From positions 1-64,000 of the forward strand of contig NZ_NMUL01000016.1 in NCBI RefSeq assembly GCF_002234595.1: a DNA stretch of 64,000 nt. The letters run 5' to 3'. The stretch comes from Amycolatopsis vastitatis (GTDB lineage: Bacteria > Actinomycetota > Actinomycetes > Mycobacteriales > Pseudonocardiaceae). Positions 24,632 through 33,141 of the stretch are shown piece by piece. A program made the position numbers and the translations under genes. Under the pieces are notes generated by a model. The model was not told where the DNA came from, searched no databases, and saw only the letters and a list, made by a program, of their open reading frames with translations. Every line of letters begins with the position of its first letter. The first letter of the stretch is position 1.

Positions 24632-25720
24632 CTAGGCGTCGCTCGAAAACCGGACGGAACCGTCGGGCAGCACGACATCCGGCCAGACGCGGGCGCCTTC
24701 GAGGAGCTCGCAGCCGGCCCCTACGGACACGCCGTCGCCCAGCACCACGCCCCGCAGCACCGCGCCGGCGCCGACGCGCGCGCCGTGCCCGAGCACCGAG
24801 TGCTCGACCACCGCGCCCTCCGACACGGCGGCGCCGTCGAACAGCACCGAGCCGTGGATCTTCGCACGCGAGCCGACCACGGCCGCGACGCCGATCGTCG
24901 AACCGCCGGACAGCTGGGCGTCCTCGGCCACGGACGCGCCGTCGAGCACCAGGAACTCGCCGGGACGGCCGGGCAGCGCCGACGTCGGCGCCACGCCCCG
25001 CACCAGGTCGGCGGAGCCGCGCACGAACGCTTCCGGCGTGCCGACGTCCAGCCAGTAGGAGGCGTCCACGAACCCCTGGATGTGCGCGCCCTGCTCCAGC
25101 AGCTGCGGGAACGTCTCCCGCTCCACCGACACGCGGCGTCCCGTCGGGATTGCCTCGATCACCGGGCGGCGGAAGACGTAGCAGCCGGCGTTGATCTGGT
25201 CGGTCGGCGGGTTCGGCGTCTTCTCGAGGAACGCCTGGACGCGGCCGGTCTCGTCGGTCGGCACCGAACCGAACCGGCTCGGGTCCGGGACGCGCTGGAG
25301 GTGCAGTGTGACGTCGGCCTCGGACTCGCGGTGCAAGCGCAGCTGCTCGCCGAGGTCGGAGCCGGAGATGATGTCGCCATTGAAGACGATCACGTGGTCG
25401 GCGCGCAGCTTGTCGTACACGTTCCGGATGGCGCCCGCGGTGTCGAGCGGCTCCTCCTCGACGACGTACTCGAGGTCCAGGCCGATCGACTTGCCGTCGC
25501 CGAAGTACTCCTCGAACACCTCCGCCCGGTAGCTCGTGCCCAGCACGACGTGCCGGATCCCGGCCTCGCGGATGCGGGAGAACAGGTGGCTCAGATAGGG
25601 GGTCCCGGCTGTGGGGAGCATCGGCTTCGGCGCCGACAGGGTCAACGGCCGGAGGCGCGTGCCCTTGCCCCCGACCAGCACGACGGCGTCGACAGCGTCG
25701 CTTCGGACCTCGGACGTCAC
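24632..25720 (-). CDS. manB: Mannose-1-phosphate guanylyltransferase / NDP-sugar pyrophosphorylase
   Basis: 362 residues. Nucleotidyltransferase signature VLVGGKGTRLRPLT and KPMLP at the N-terminus, metal motif FNGDIISG near 107, then left-handed beta-helix hexapeptides from about 255. The GTG at 25720 follows AGGAGA by about 5 bp. Best match by context is mycobacterial Rv3264c, next to wbbL and rmlD, though the exact nucleotide and sugar cannot be read from sequence. Supplies activated sugar for envelope glycans. Confidence 0.85.
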   Translation of the reverse strand: MTSEVRSDAVDAVVLVGGKGTRLRPLTLSAPKPMLPTAGTPYLSHLFSRIREAGIRHVVLGTSYRAEVFEEYFGDGKSIGLDLEYVVEEEPLDTAGAIRNVYDKLRADHVIVFNGDIISGSDLGEQLRLHRESEADVTLHLQRVPDPSRFGSVPTDETGRVQAFLEKTPNPPTDQINAGCYVFRRPVIEAIPTGRRVSVERETFPQLLEQGAHIQGFVDASYWLDVGTPEAFVRGSADLVRGVAPTSALPGRPGEFLVLDGASVAEDAQLSGGSTIGVAAVVGSRAKIHGSVLFDGAAVSEGAVVEHSVLGHGARVGAGAVLRGVVLGDGVSVGAGCELLEGARVWPDVVLPDGSVRFSSDA

Positions 25721-25861
25721 GGAAATCTCCTCTTTTATCACGCACCGCTGAGCGACAAGCCGTGGGAAACCCTGACGGAGGTCGCCCCGAGGGCCTACCC
25801 TAGACAGGAAACAGGCGGGCCTTTCCCCAGAGGGCCCCGGGTCAGTCGGGAGGCCGAGGGG

Positions 25862-26314
25862 ATGGACCCCCGCGATCGGGCGGACGCCCTGCTCGCACGA
25901 GCCCAGGCGCGCGGTGCGTTCGTGGTGACACCCGACAGCGCGACGTCACCGATGGACTCGTCGAACACCCAGCAGATCCCGCGAGCGCAGATCGACGGGC
26001 TGGACCGCAGCAGTGATCCCGACACGACGACGCAGCTGCCGGCGTCGCTGATCGAGGAGAACGACCACCCGCTGGCCGGCTCGGCGCCGACGCGGCGGCT
26101 GGAGGTGCCGGGCGGCCGCCGCCCGCAGCAGACCACGCCGCTGAGCACGCCGGGGCCGTCACCGCAGGTGACCGCCCCGCTGTCCCGCCGTCCCCAGGCC
26201 GAGCCCATCACGAGCCCGTTGAAGGAGCCCGATCCGGAGGACACCGGCCTGGTGCCGACGGTGACGCAGAACAACGGCAAGTCCGACCTTTCGCGCCGGC
26301 TCGACGGGATCTAG
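25862..26314 (+). CDS. Hydrophilic hypothetical protein, largely disordered
   Basis: 150 residues beginning MDPRDRADALLARAQARGAF, then a Thr/Pro/Ser/Gln-rich segment without predicted helices or membrane spans. ATG at 25862 follows GAGGGG. No family recognised; the N-terminal helix may be the only ordered part. Convergent with wbbL; the two stop codons share CTAG at 26311-26314. Confidence 0.75.
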   Translation: MDPRDRADALLARAQARGAFVVTPDSATSPMDSSNTQQIPRAQIDGLDRSSDPDTTTQLPASLIEENDHPLAGSAPTRRLEVPGGRRPQQTTPLSTPGPSPQVTAPLSRRPQAEPITSPLKEPDPEDTGLVPTVTQNNGKSDLSRRLDGI

Positions 26315-27186
26315 CGGGTCTCCAGCTTCACCCGCAGCGCGAGGCCGAGCTTCGTCGCGGCCAGCACCGGCTTCCACAGGAGGCCCTGGTGGCGGTCGGC
26401 GAGGTAACGGTAAGCGCTGTCGTGGTGCGCCTTGAGCATCTTCTCCGAAGCCTGCGACGTCGAGTGCCCGCCTTCGTGCGTGACCCGCGAGGACGGCGCG
26501 TAGACGTTCAGCCAGCCCGCCTTCGCCAGCCGGTCGCCGAGGTCGACGTCCTCGAAGTACATGAAGTAGCGCGTGTCGAAGCCGCCGACGGAGTCGAACG
26601 CCTCCCGGCGGAACAGCTGGCAAGAGCCGGACAGCCAGCCCGAGACGCGCTCGACCGGGGTGCCGGTCTCCTGCCGGTACTGCTTCGTCCAGGGGTTGCC
26701 GGGCCAGACCTTCCCGAAGACGGCGTGCCCGATCCCGCGCCCGAACGAGGGCAGCAGCCGCGCCGAGGGGTAGACGGTGCCGTCGAGATCGTGGATCAGC
26801 GGCCCGAAGGCACCCCCGCGCGGCCACCGCTGGGTGACTTCGAGGAGCGCGTCGAGCGACCCGGGCTCCCATTCGAGGTCCGGGTTGACGACGACGACCC
26901 AGCCGTAGGAGTCCTCGAGCTCGGCGACACCCCGGTTGGCGGCGGTCCCGTAGCCGAGGTTCTCCCCGATGCTGAGCAGCTGGACGTTCTTCCGGTCGGC
27001 GGTGATCTGCTCAAGGGCCCCCTCGACGGACGCGTTGTCCGCGACGACCACCTTGACCTCGCGCTCGGTGGCCTTCTCGAGGGTGTCGAGGAACTTCTCG
27101 ATGGTGTCCTCGGAGAAGTAGGTCACGGTCACGACGCCGACATCGTCGCCATAGCGGGAGTGCTCAGTCACCCGGCCATTGTCCAC
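26311..27186 (-). CDS. wbbL: dTDP-rhamnose:decaprenyl-PP-GlcNAc rhamnosyltransferase
   Basis: 291 residues, GT2 family. VTVTYFSE at the start, VVADNAS near 50, VVVNPDLEW (metal-binding region) near 100 and FMYFEDVDLGDRLAKAGW near 212 are typical. Length and neighbours (manB, rmlD, rmlB, LCP) match mycobacterial WbbL, which adds the rhamnose of the linker between peptidoglycan and arabinogalactan. GTG at 27186 is used; GTG at 27171 is an alternative, and neither has a clear ribosome site. Confidence 0.88.
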   Translation of the reverse strand: MDNGRVTEHSRYGDDVGVVTVTYFSEDTIEKFLDTLEKATEREVKVVVADNASVEGALEQITADRKNVQLLSIGENLGYGTAANRGVAELEDSYGWVVVVNPDLEWEPGSLDALLEVTQRWPRGGAFGPLIHDLDGTVYPSARLLPSFGRGIGHAVFGKVWPGNPWTKQYRQETGTPVERVSGWLSGSCQLFRREAFDSVGGFDTRYFMYFEDVDLGDRLAKAGWLNVYAPSSRVTHEGGHSTSQASEKMLKAHHDSAYRYLADRHQGLLWKPVLAATKLGLALRVKLETR

Positions 27187-27253
27187 TCGTCACGCAGGGC
27201 AACCCCACCACCCCGCGGCCCGTGACAGAAGCGCCGGCACGCGTGATCAGGAA

Positions 27254-27334
27254 GTCGACACGCGTGATTGAGAGGTCGACACACCGCGCGAGGCCGGTCG
27301 CGGCCGTGTCGACCCTCCAATCACGCGAGTCGAC
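27254..27334. repeat. Inverted repeat with AATCACGCG core
   Basis: Arms 27254-27282 and 27306-27334 (29 bp each) pair with four mismatches around a 23-nt loop. An extra partial unit flanks each side (27239-27249 and 27335-27354). Units consist of CACGCGTGATTGA followed by GTCGAC, related to the units at 5311-5484 but with a different spacer. Lies upstream of wbbL and downstream of a glycosyltransferase gene on the same strand, so it could terminate the latter. Confidence 0.78.
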
Positions 27335-27369
27335 CCTTCAATCACGCGTGTCGACCGTCGGGTCACGGT

Positions 27370-28518
27370 TCAGCGGGTGCGGAGGTGGCGGGACCAGGCC
27401 TTGGCGTACGCCTCCCGGTGCCGCTCCGCGGTCGTCGCCCACGAGAACTCCTTCGCGCGCTGCTGGGCCGCCGTGGCCAGCTCGGCCCGGCGCGAAGGGT
27501 CCGCCAGGAGCTCGCTGATCGCCGCCGCGACGTCGCCCGCTCCGACTCCGCAGTACGCCACCGCGTCGCCGCCGACCTCCGGCAACGACAGCCTGCGCGT
27601 CGTCAGCACGCACGCGCCGCACGCCATCGCCTCCAGGACCGGCAGCCCGAAACCCTCGCCCAGCGATGGGTAGGCGACGAGCGAAGCGCCGCCGAGGAAC
27701 CCCGCCAGCGTCCCGAACGGCAGGTACCCGGCACGGATCACGCGCAGCCGGTGCGGGACCGCGTCCAGGGCCCGCTCGACCTGCGTGTCCCAGCCCGGCT
27801 GGCCGGCCAGCACCAACGCCGGCGCGTCCCGTTGGCCCGCCACCGCCCTGGCGAAACCGCGGATCAACGCCGGCACGTTCTTGCGGGGCTCCAGCGCCCC
27901 CAGGAAGGCCACGTACGGTGTCCGCCCCAGGCCGATGGCCGCGCGGGCCGCCGCGACCTCCGAAGGGGACGGCGGGTGGAAGCGCTCGCTGTCGACGCCG
28001 TGGTGAATCACTTCCAGCGAAGCGTGCCGTACCGGAGCGACCCGGGCCAGCTCCGCGGCCGTCGCCGCCGAAGGGACCACGCACAGCGTCGCCCGCCGGA
28101 GTGCCGTCGAGGTCCACGCCCGGAAGAAGCGGGCCTTGACCGACGAGTGCAGGACGGCGTCGGTGAAGAACGTCGCGTCGTGCAGCGTGACCACCGACGC
28201 CGCCGACGTCGCCAGGGGCATCGTGTAGTGCGGCGAGTGGACGACGTCCGCGCCGAGGCGGCGCGCCAGCCGCGGCAGCGTCGCCTGTTCCCAGGTCAGC
28301 CGCGCGGTGCGGGTGGTCGTCGTCGGCGACGCGGGCACGACGCGCGAGCGCGGCGCCAGCCGATCGTAAAGCCCCAGGTCCCGCGGCTGGCAGACGACGG
28401 TGATCCGGGCCCCGTCCGCGTCGAGGGCGGCGACGAGCGAATCCACGTACCGGCCGACGCCGCCGCGGTCCGCGGGAACCGCGGTCGCGTCGATCAGCAC
28501 CCGGGGGTCATCGCTCAC
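27370..28518 (-). CDS. GT4-family glycosyltransferase
   Basis: 382 residues. N-terminal acceptor domain RVLIDATAVPADRGGVGRYV; C-terminal donor domain with GALEPRKN near 223 and the E-x7-E motif EGFGLPVLEAMACG near 296. Fits mannosyl- or rhamnosyltransferases using NDP-sugars. GTG at 28518 is preferred for giving the usual N-terminus; an ATG 16 codons upstream is possible. Substrate unknown. Followed (67 bp upstream on the strand) by a related gene; probably recently duplicated. Confidence 0.87.
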   Translation of the reverse strand: MSDDPRVLIDATAVPADRGGVGRYVDSLVAALDADGARITVVCQPRDLGLYDRLAPRSRVVPASPTTTTRTARLTWEQATLPRLARRLGADVVHSPHYTMPLATSAASVVTLHDATFFTDAVLHSSVKARFFRAWTSTALRRATLCVVPSAATAAELARVAPVRHASLEVIHHGVDSERFHPPSPSEVAAARAAIGLGRTPYVAFLGALEPRKNVPALIRGFARAVAGQRDAPALVLAGQPGWDTQVERALDAVPHRLRVIRAGYLPFGTLAGFLGGASLVAYPSLGEGFGLPVLEAMACGACVLTTRRLSLPEVGGDAVAYCGVGAGDVAAAISELLADPSRRAELATAAQQRAKEFSWATTAERHREAYAKAWSRHLRTR

Positions 28519-28585
28519 CCCTGCAGGGTACGGCGGCGACCCTGCGTCATGGTGGGGAACTGGCAAACCGGGCCGGGTGGGCCGC

Positions 28586-29662
28586 TCAGTCGTGCGCGCG
28601 CCGGTGGATCGCCCACACGGCCTCCGCGGCGCGGCGCCAGGTGAAGGCCCGGGCCCGCTCCCGTCCCGCCTTGACCAGCTCCGCCGCCCTCGACGGCGAA
28701 CCGAGCACCTCGCGCAGCGCGGAAGCCAGCGCCGCGGCGTCCCCCCGCGGCACCATGACGCCGGCCCCGCCCGCCACCTCGGCCAGCGCCGGGACGTCGG
28801 TGTGCACGACCGGCACCCCCGCCGCCATCGCCTCCAGCAGGCCCAGCCCGAACCCCTCGGCGAGGCTCGGCACCGCCAGCACGCTCGCCCGGCGCAGCAC
28901 GGTCGCCAGCTCGGCGTCCGACACCTTCCCCAGCATCCGCAGCCGGTCGGCGGGCAGCCCGCGCTCGGCCGCCAGCGCGACCGGGTCGACGCCGCCCCAG
29001 CCCGGCTGCCCGGCCAGCACGAGCACCGTGCCTTCCAGCGCCACGACCGCGTCGACCAGCACGTCGATCCCCTTGCGCGGCTCGATCGTCCCGACCGCCA
29101 GCACGTACTCCCCCGGCAGGTCCAGCTCGGCCGATCCCGAAGGAACGCGCACGCCGTGCGGCACCACGCGCACCGGGACGTCGACGTCGATGAGCACCGC
29201 CAGCTCGTCGGCGACCGCCCGCGTCGGCACGACCAGCCCGGACGCGCGGCGCGCGGCCCGCGCGATCATCGACCGGTGCCAGCTCACCCCGCGCGCGGTC
29301 AGCGTCTCGGGGTGGGTCCACGGCACGGTGTCGTGGACAGTCACGCTCAGCGTCCGCCCGGCCGGGGCACGCGGCGGCGCGAAGGGTGTCGGCGCGTGCA
29401 CCGCGTCGCCGCCCGGCCACCAGCGCAGGCCCAGCTGCCACGCGGCGACCAGCGCCCGCGGCGGGATCCGCAGCACCCGGGGACCCTCGACGCCGTCCAC
29501 CCTGGCCGCGCTGACGTCGGCGTGCCGCGCGACGGCGCTGGACACCGTCCAGCCCGGCGGCGCGGACTTCGCGAGGGCGGGGAGCAGCTCGGCCGTGTAG
29601 CGCCCAGTGCCGCCGGGCACGGGCGCGAGGAGCTGCTCGGCGAGCACGACCAGTTCGGGCAC
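28586..29662 (-). CDS. GT4-family glycosyltransferase, paralogue
   Basis: 358 residues. N-terminus LVVLAEQLLAPVPGGTGRYT, donor-site GTIEPRKGIDVL near 195 and EGFGLGLLEAMAAGVPVV near 268. Related to the adjacent gene at 27370-28518. GTG at 29662; long upstream in-frame extension overlaps the divergent gene and is rejected. Only about 18 bp separate it from the divergent GT2 start, so its promoter must lie inside that gene or the pair are leaderless. Confidence 0.86.
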   Translation of the reverse strand: MPELVVLAEQLLAPVPGGTGRYTAELLPALAKSAPPGWTVSSAVARHADVSAARVDGVEGPRVLRIPPRALVAAWQLGLRWWPGGDAVHAPTPFAPPRAPAGRTLSVTVHDTVPWTHPETLTARGVSWHRSMIARAARRASGLVVPTRAVADELAVLIDVDVPVRVVPHGVRVPSGSAELDLPGEYVLAVGTIEPRKGIDVLVDAVVALEGTVLVLAGQPGWGGVDPVALAAERGLPADRLRMLGKVSDAELATVLRRASVLAVPSLAEGFGLGLLEAMAAGVPVVHTDVPALAEVAGGAGVMVPRGDAAALASALREVLGSPSRAAELVKAGRERARAFTWRRAAEAVWAIHRRAHD

Positions 29663-29680
29663 GCGGCTATTGTGCGGGAC

Positions 29681-30607
29681 GTGACCGCGAATCCCGCCAC
29701 CACGGTGGTAGTCGTGACCTGGCGGGGTGCCGGCCACGTCACGGCCTGCCTCGACGCGCTCGCCGCGCAGACGCGTCCACATCGGACGCTCGTGGTGGAC
29801 AACGCCTCCGACGACGGCACCGCCGCCCTGCTCGCGGCCCATCCTTCGCACCCGCAAGTAGTCCGCCTGACCCGCAACACCGGCTACGCGGGCGCGCTCG
29901 CGGCCGCGCTCGAAATGGTCCGGACCCCGCTGATGGCTTGGCTGAACGACGACGCCGAGCCGGCGCCGGATTGGCTGGCCACGCTGGAAGACGCCCTCGA
30001 AAAGGCCCCGCTGGCCGCCGCCGCGACCGCGCTGCTCGTGCGGCCCGACGGCACCACGCAGTCCGCCGGCGTGCGGCTGACGGCCGACGGCCACGGCGCC
30101 GACGTCACCGAGCCCGCCGGCGAGGTGTTCGGCTTCTGCGGCGGCGCGGCCCTGCTGCGCGCCGACGCCCTGCGTGCCGTCGGCGGCGTCCCCGCGCGGT
30201 TTTTCTGTTATTACGAAGACACCGATACGGCTTGGCGGCTGCGGCTGGCCGGGTGGGACGTCGTCGCGGCGCCCGGCGCCCGCGTCCGGCACGCCCACGG
30301 CGTCAGCAGCGAACTGGGTTCGGCGCTGTTCCACCGTTGGAACGAGCGCAACCGCCTGCTCATGCTGCTGCGCTGCGCACCGCTCGACGTCGCGGTGCGG
30401 CAACTGGTCAAGTTCGCCGTCCTGACCGCGGTGCTGCCGCTGCGGCCCGGCCGCGGAACGGCGGTGAACTTCCGGTTCGGCCTGCGCTGCCGCGTGCTGG
30501 CCGAAGTGGCCGCGCGGCTACCTGCGACGTTGCTCGCCCGCCGCGTGATCACCCGTCGCGCGGCACTCGGCCGAGGCGCGGTCTGGGAGGCATGGGCGGG
30601 CCTTTAA
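29681..30607 (+). CDS. GT2-family glycosyltransferase
   Basis: 308 residues. VVVVTWRGAGHV at the start, LVVDNASDDGT near 36, NDDAEPAPDWL near 87 (metal-binding site) and FCYYEDTDTAWRLRLAGW near 175 match the rhamnosyltransferase-like GT2 group. GTG at 29681 or 29672. Followed 32 bp later by a two-domain glycosyltransferase on the same strand. Acceptor unknown; likely surface polysaccharide or linker elongation. Confidence 0.87.
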   Translation: MTANPATTVVVVTWRGAGHVTACLDALAAQTRPHRTLVVDNASDDGTAALLAAHPSHPQVVRLTRNTGYAGALAAALEMVRTPLMAWLNDDAEPAPDWLATLEDALEKAPLAAAATALLVRPDGTTQSAGVRLTADGHGADVTEPAGEVFGFCGGAALLRADALRAVGGVPARFFCYYEDTDTAWRLRLAGWDVVAAPGARVRHAHGVSSELGSALFHRWNERNRLLMLLRCAPLDVAVRQLVKFAVLTAVLPLRPGRGTAVNFRFGLRCRVLAEVAARLPATLLARRVITRRAALGRGAVWEAWAGL

Positions 30608-30639
30608 GCTTGGCGCCTACCGACCGCTAGGAGCTGGCT

Positions 30640-33141
30640 TTGGCGCAGGGGGAACCGCAACCGCTGGTCTCGGTGATCGTGGTCAACTACCGCGGCGCCG
30701 ACGACACGATCACCTGCTTGCGCGCGCTCGCCGAGCACGACTACCCCGAGCTCGAGCTGATCTGCGTCGACAACTCCGACGAGGCCGCACGCCTCCGCGA
30801 AGCCGTCCCCCAGGCCCGCGTGATCGAGGCCGGGCGCAACCTCGGGTTCGCCGGTGGCTGCAACCTCGGCGCGAAGCACGCGAAGGGCACGGTCCTCGGC
30901 TTCCTCAACAACGACGCCCGCCCGGCGCCCGGCTGGGTCTCGACCGCCGTCGCCGAGCTGCGCGCGCAGCCCCGCGTCGCCGCCGTGGCGAGCAAGGTCC
31001 TCGACTGGGACGGCACCGGCACCGACTTCGTCGACGGCGGCCTGACCTGGTTCGGCATGGGCTACAAGCGCCACGCGGGCCTGCCGCTGGCCGACGTCCC
31101 GGCGGCCGAGCACGAGGTCGCGAAGGACGTCCTGTTCGGCACCGGCTCGGCGATGTTCGTCCGGGCTTCGGTCTTCGCCGAGCTGGGCGGCTTCGACGAG
31201 CGGTTCTTCATGTTCTACGAGGACGTCGACTTCGGCTGGCGGCTCAACCTCCGCGGCTGGCGCGTCCGGTACGTCCCGGAGTCGGTGGCCTTCCACCGCC
31301 ACCACGGCACGATGGCCGCGGTCGACGCGCCGGAGACCGGGCGCGAGACGTTCCTCCTGGAGCGCAACGCCCTGGCCGCGCTGTACAAGAACCTCTCCGA
31401 CGAGACCCTGGCCCGCGCGCTGCCCGCGGCGCTCGCCCTGGCCGTGCGCCGCGCCACCGCCCGCGGCGAGCTGGACGCCACCCAGCTGGACCTCGAACAA
31501 GGCGTCGGCCCGATCGAGTCCGGCGACGTCGCCGTCCCGCGGACCACGCTGGCCGGGCTGCTCGCCATCGACCAGTTCGTCGAGCAGCTGCCGTCGCTGG
31601 CCGAGTCCCGGGCGGTCGAGCAGGCCGCCCGCGTCCGGACCGACGCCGACCTGCTTCCCTTGCTGCGCAAGGCGTTGGAGCCGGCCTACCCGCTCCCGCG
31701 CTACCTCGCCGCGCACGACATCCTCGTCGAGGCGTTCGGCATCGAAAAGGCCTTCGGGCAGCGCCGGAAGATCCTCGTGATCACCGGCGACGCGCTCACC
31801 GAGCGGATGGCGGGCCCGGCGATCCGCGCCTGGAACATCGCCCTCGCGCTGTCCGCCGAACACGACGTCCACCTCGTCACCACCAACCCCCTCGCCACGC
31901 CGCCGCCGTCGCCGTTCCGGGTCAGCGCGGGCAAGCACCGCGAGCTGGAGGCGCCGATCGCCTGGGCCGACATCGTCGTCCTGCAGGGCCACGTGCTCGA
32001 GCTGGCGCCGTCGCTGAAGAAGGAGCACAGCGGCAAGATCGTCGTCGCCGACCTCTACGACCCGATGCACCTCGAGCTGCTGGAGCAGGGCAAGGGCGTC
32101 GCCGACGACAAGCGCGCGGCCGACCTCGCCGGCGTCACCCGCGTCCTGGACGCGCAGCTCGAACGCGGCGACTTCTTCCTCTGCGCGTCCGAGCGGCAGC
32201 GGCACTTCTGGCTCGGGCACCTGGCCGCGATGGGCCGGCTTTCGCCACGCCTGTACGACGCCGACCCGACGACCCAGTCGCTGCTCGCGGTCGTCCCCTT
32301 CGGGCTTTCGCCGGAGCCGCCGGTCCGCACCGGGCCGGGCCTGCGGTCGTCGCTGGGCATCGGCGGCACCGACCACGTCGTGCTGTGGGCGGGCGGCGTG
32401 TACAGCTGGTTCGACCCGTTGACGCTGGTCCGCGCCATCGACCGGCTGCGCCGGAACCGCGGCGACGTCCGGCTCGTGTTCCTCGGCATGAAGCACCCGA
32501 ACCCCGAGGTCGCCGAGATGGACATCGGCGCGCGGACGATCCGCCTGGCGGACTCGCTGGGGCTGACCGGCAAGCACGTCTACTTCAACGAGCAGTGGGT
32601 GCCCTACCACGAGCGCCAGAACTGGCTGCTCGACGCGAACTGCGGCGTCACGACGCACTACGAGCACGTCGAGACGACGTTCGCGTTCCGCACCCGCGTC
32701 CTCGACTACCTGTGGGCCGGGCTGCCGATCGTCACCACCGACGGCGACGCCTTCGCCGACCTGGTGCGGGTCGAGCGGCTCGGTGTGGTGGTCCCGGCCG
32801 AGGACCCGGCCGCCCTGGCCGACGCGCTCGAAAAGGCGTTGTACGACGAGGAGTTCGCCGCGGGCTGCGTCGAGCGGATCGCCGTCGTCGCGCAGCGGTA
32901 CACGTGGCCGGAAGCGCTGAAGCCGCTGGTCGGGTTCTGCCGCGACCCGCGGCCGGCGGCCGACCGGCTGCCCGGGTCGGCGGACCTGGTGAAGACGCCG
33001 GCGGTGCGCGGCCGGGAGCTGCTGCGGCGGGACGTCGACCTGGTCCGCGAGTACCTCGCGGCGGGCGGACCCGGCGAGCTGGCGCGGCGCGTGGGCGGCC
33101 GGGCGTTGAAGGTTGCGAAGCAGCGGTTGCGCCGTGGCTAG
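30640..33141 (+). CDS. Two-domain GT2-GT4 glycosyltransferase fusion
   Basis: 833 residues. TTG start at 30640 after AGGAG (6-bp spacing). Residues 1-260 are GT2 (VIVVNYRGADDT, NNDARPAPGW, FMFYEDVDFGWRLNLRGW). A helical linker runs to about 370; residues 375-790 are GT4-like, with LITGDALTERMAGPAIRAW, VFLGMKHPNPE near 612 and RVLDYLWAGLPIV near 687. Such fusions suggest consecutive transfer of two sugars. The next gene overlaps it by 8 bp. Confidence 0.88.
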   Translation: MAQGEPQPLVSVIVVNYRGADDTITCLRALAEHDYPELELICVDNSDEAARLREAVPQARVIEAGRNLGFAGGCNLGAKHAKGTVLGFLNNDARPAPGWVSTAVAELRAQPRVAAVASKVLDWDGTGTDFVDGGLTWFGMGYKRHAGLPLADVPAAEHEVAKDVLFGTGSAMFVRASVFAELGGFDERFFMFYEDVDFGWRLNLRGWRVRYVPESVAFHRHHGTMAAVDAPETGRETFLLERNALAALYKNLSDETLARALPAALALAVRRATARGELDATQLDLEQGVGPIESGDVAVPRTTLAGLLAIDQFVEQLPSLAESRAVEQAARVRTDADLLPLLRKALEPAYPLPRYLAAHDILVEAFGIEKAFGQRRKILVITGDALTERMAGPAIRAWNIALALSAEHDVHLVTTNPLATPPPSPFRVSAGKHRELEAPIAWADIVVLQGHVLELAPSLKKEHSGKIVVADLYDPMHLELLEQGKGVADDKRAADLAGVTRVLDAQLERGDFFLCASERQRHFWLGHLAAMGRLSPRLYDADPTTQSLLAVVPFGLSPEPPVRTGPGLRSSLGIGGTDHVVLWAGGVYSWFDPLTLVRAIDRLRRNRGDVRLVFLGMKHPNPEVAEMDIGARTIRLADSLGLTGKHVYFNEQWVPYHERQNWLLDANCGVTTHYEHVETTFAFRTRVLDYLWAGLPIVTTDGDAFADLVRVERLGVVVPAEDPAALADALEKALYDEEFAAGCVERIAVVAQRYTWPEALKPLVGFCRDPRPAADRLPGSADLVKTPAVRGRELLRRDVDLVREYLAAGGPGELARRVGGRALKVAKQRLRRG

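Noticed and set aside
27171..27186. Firm choice of wbbL start codon
   Set aside because: Two GTG codons five codons apart both lack a clear ribosome site; the longer was listed and the alternative noted.
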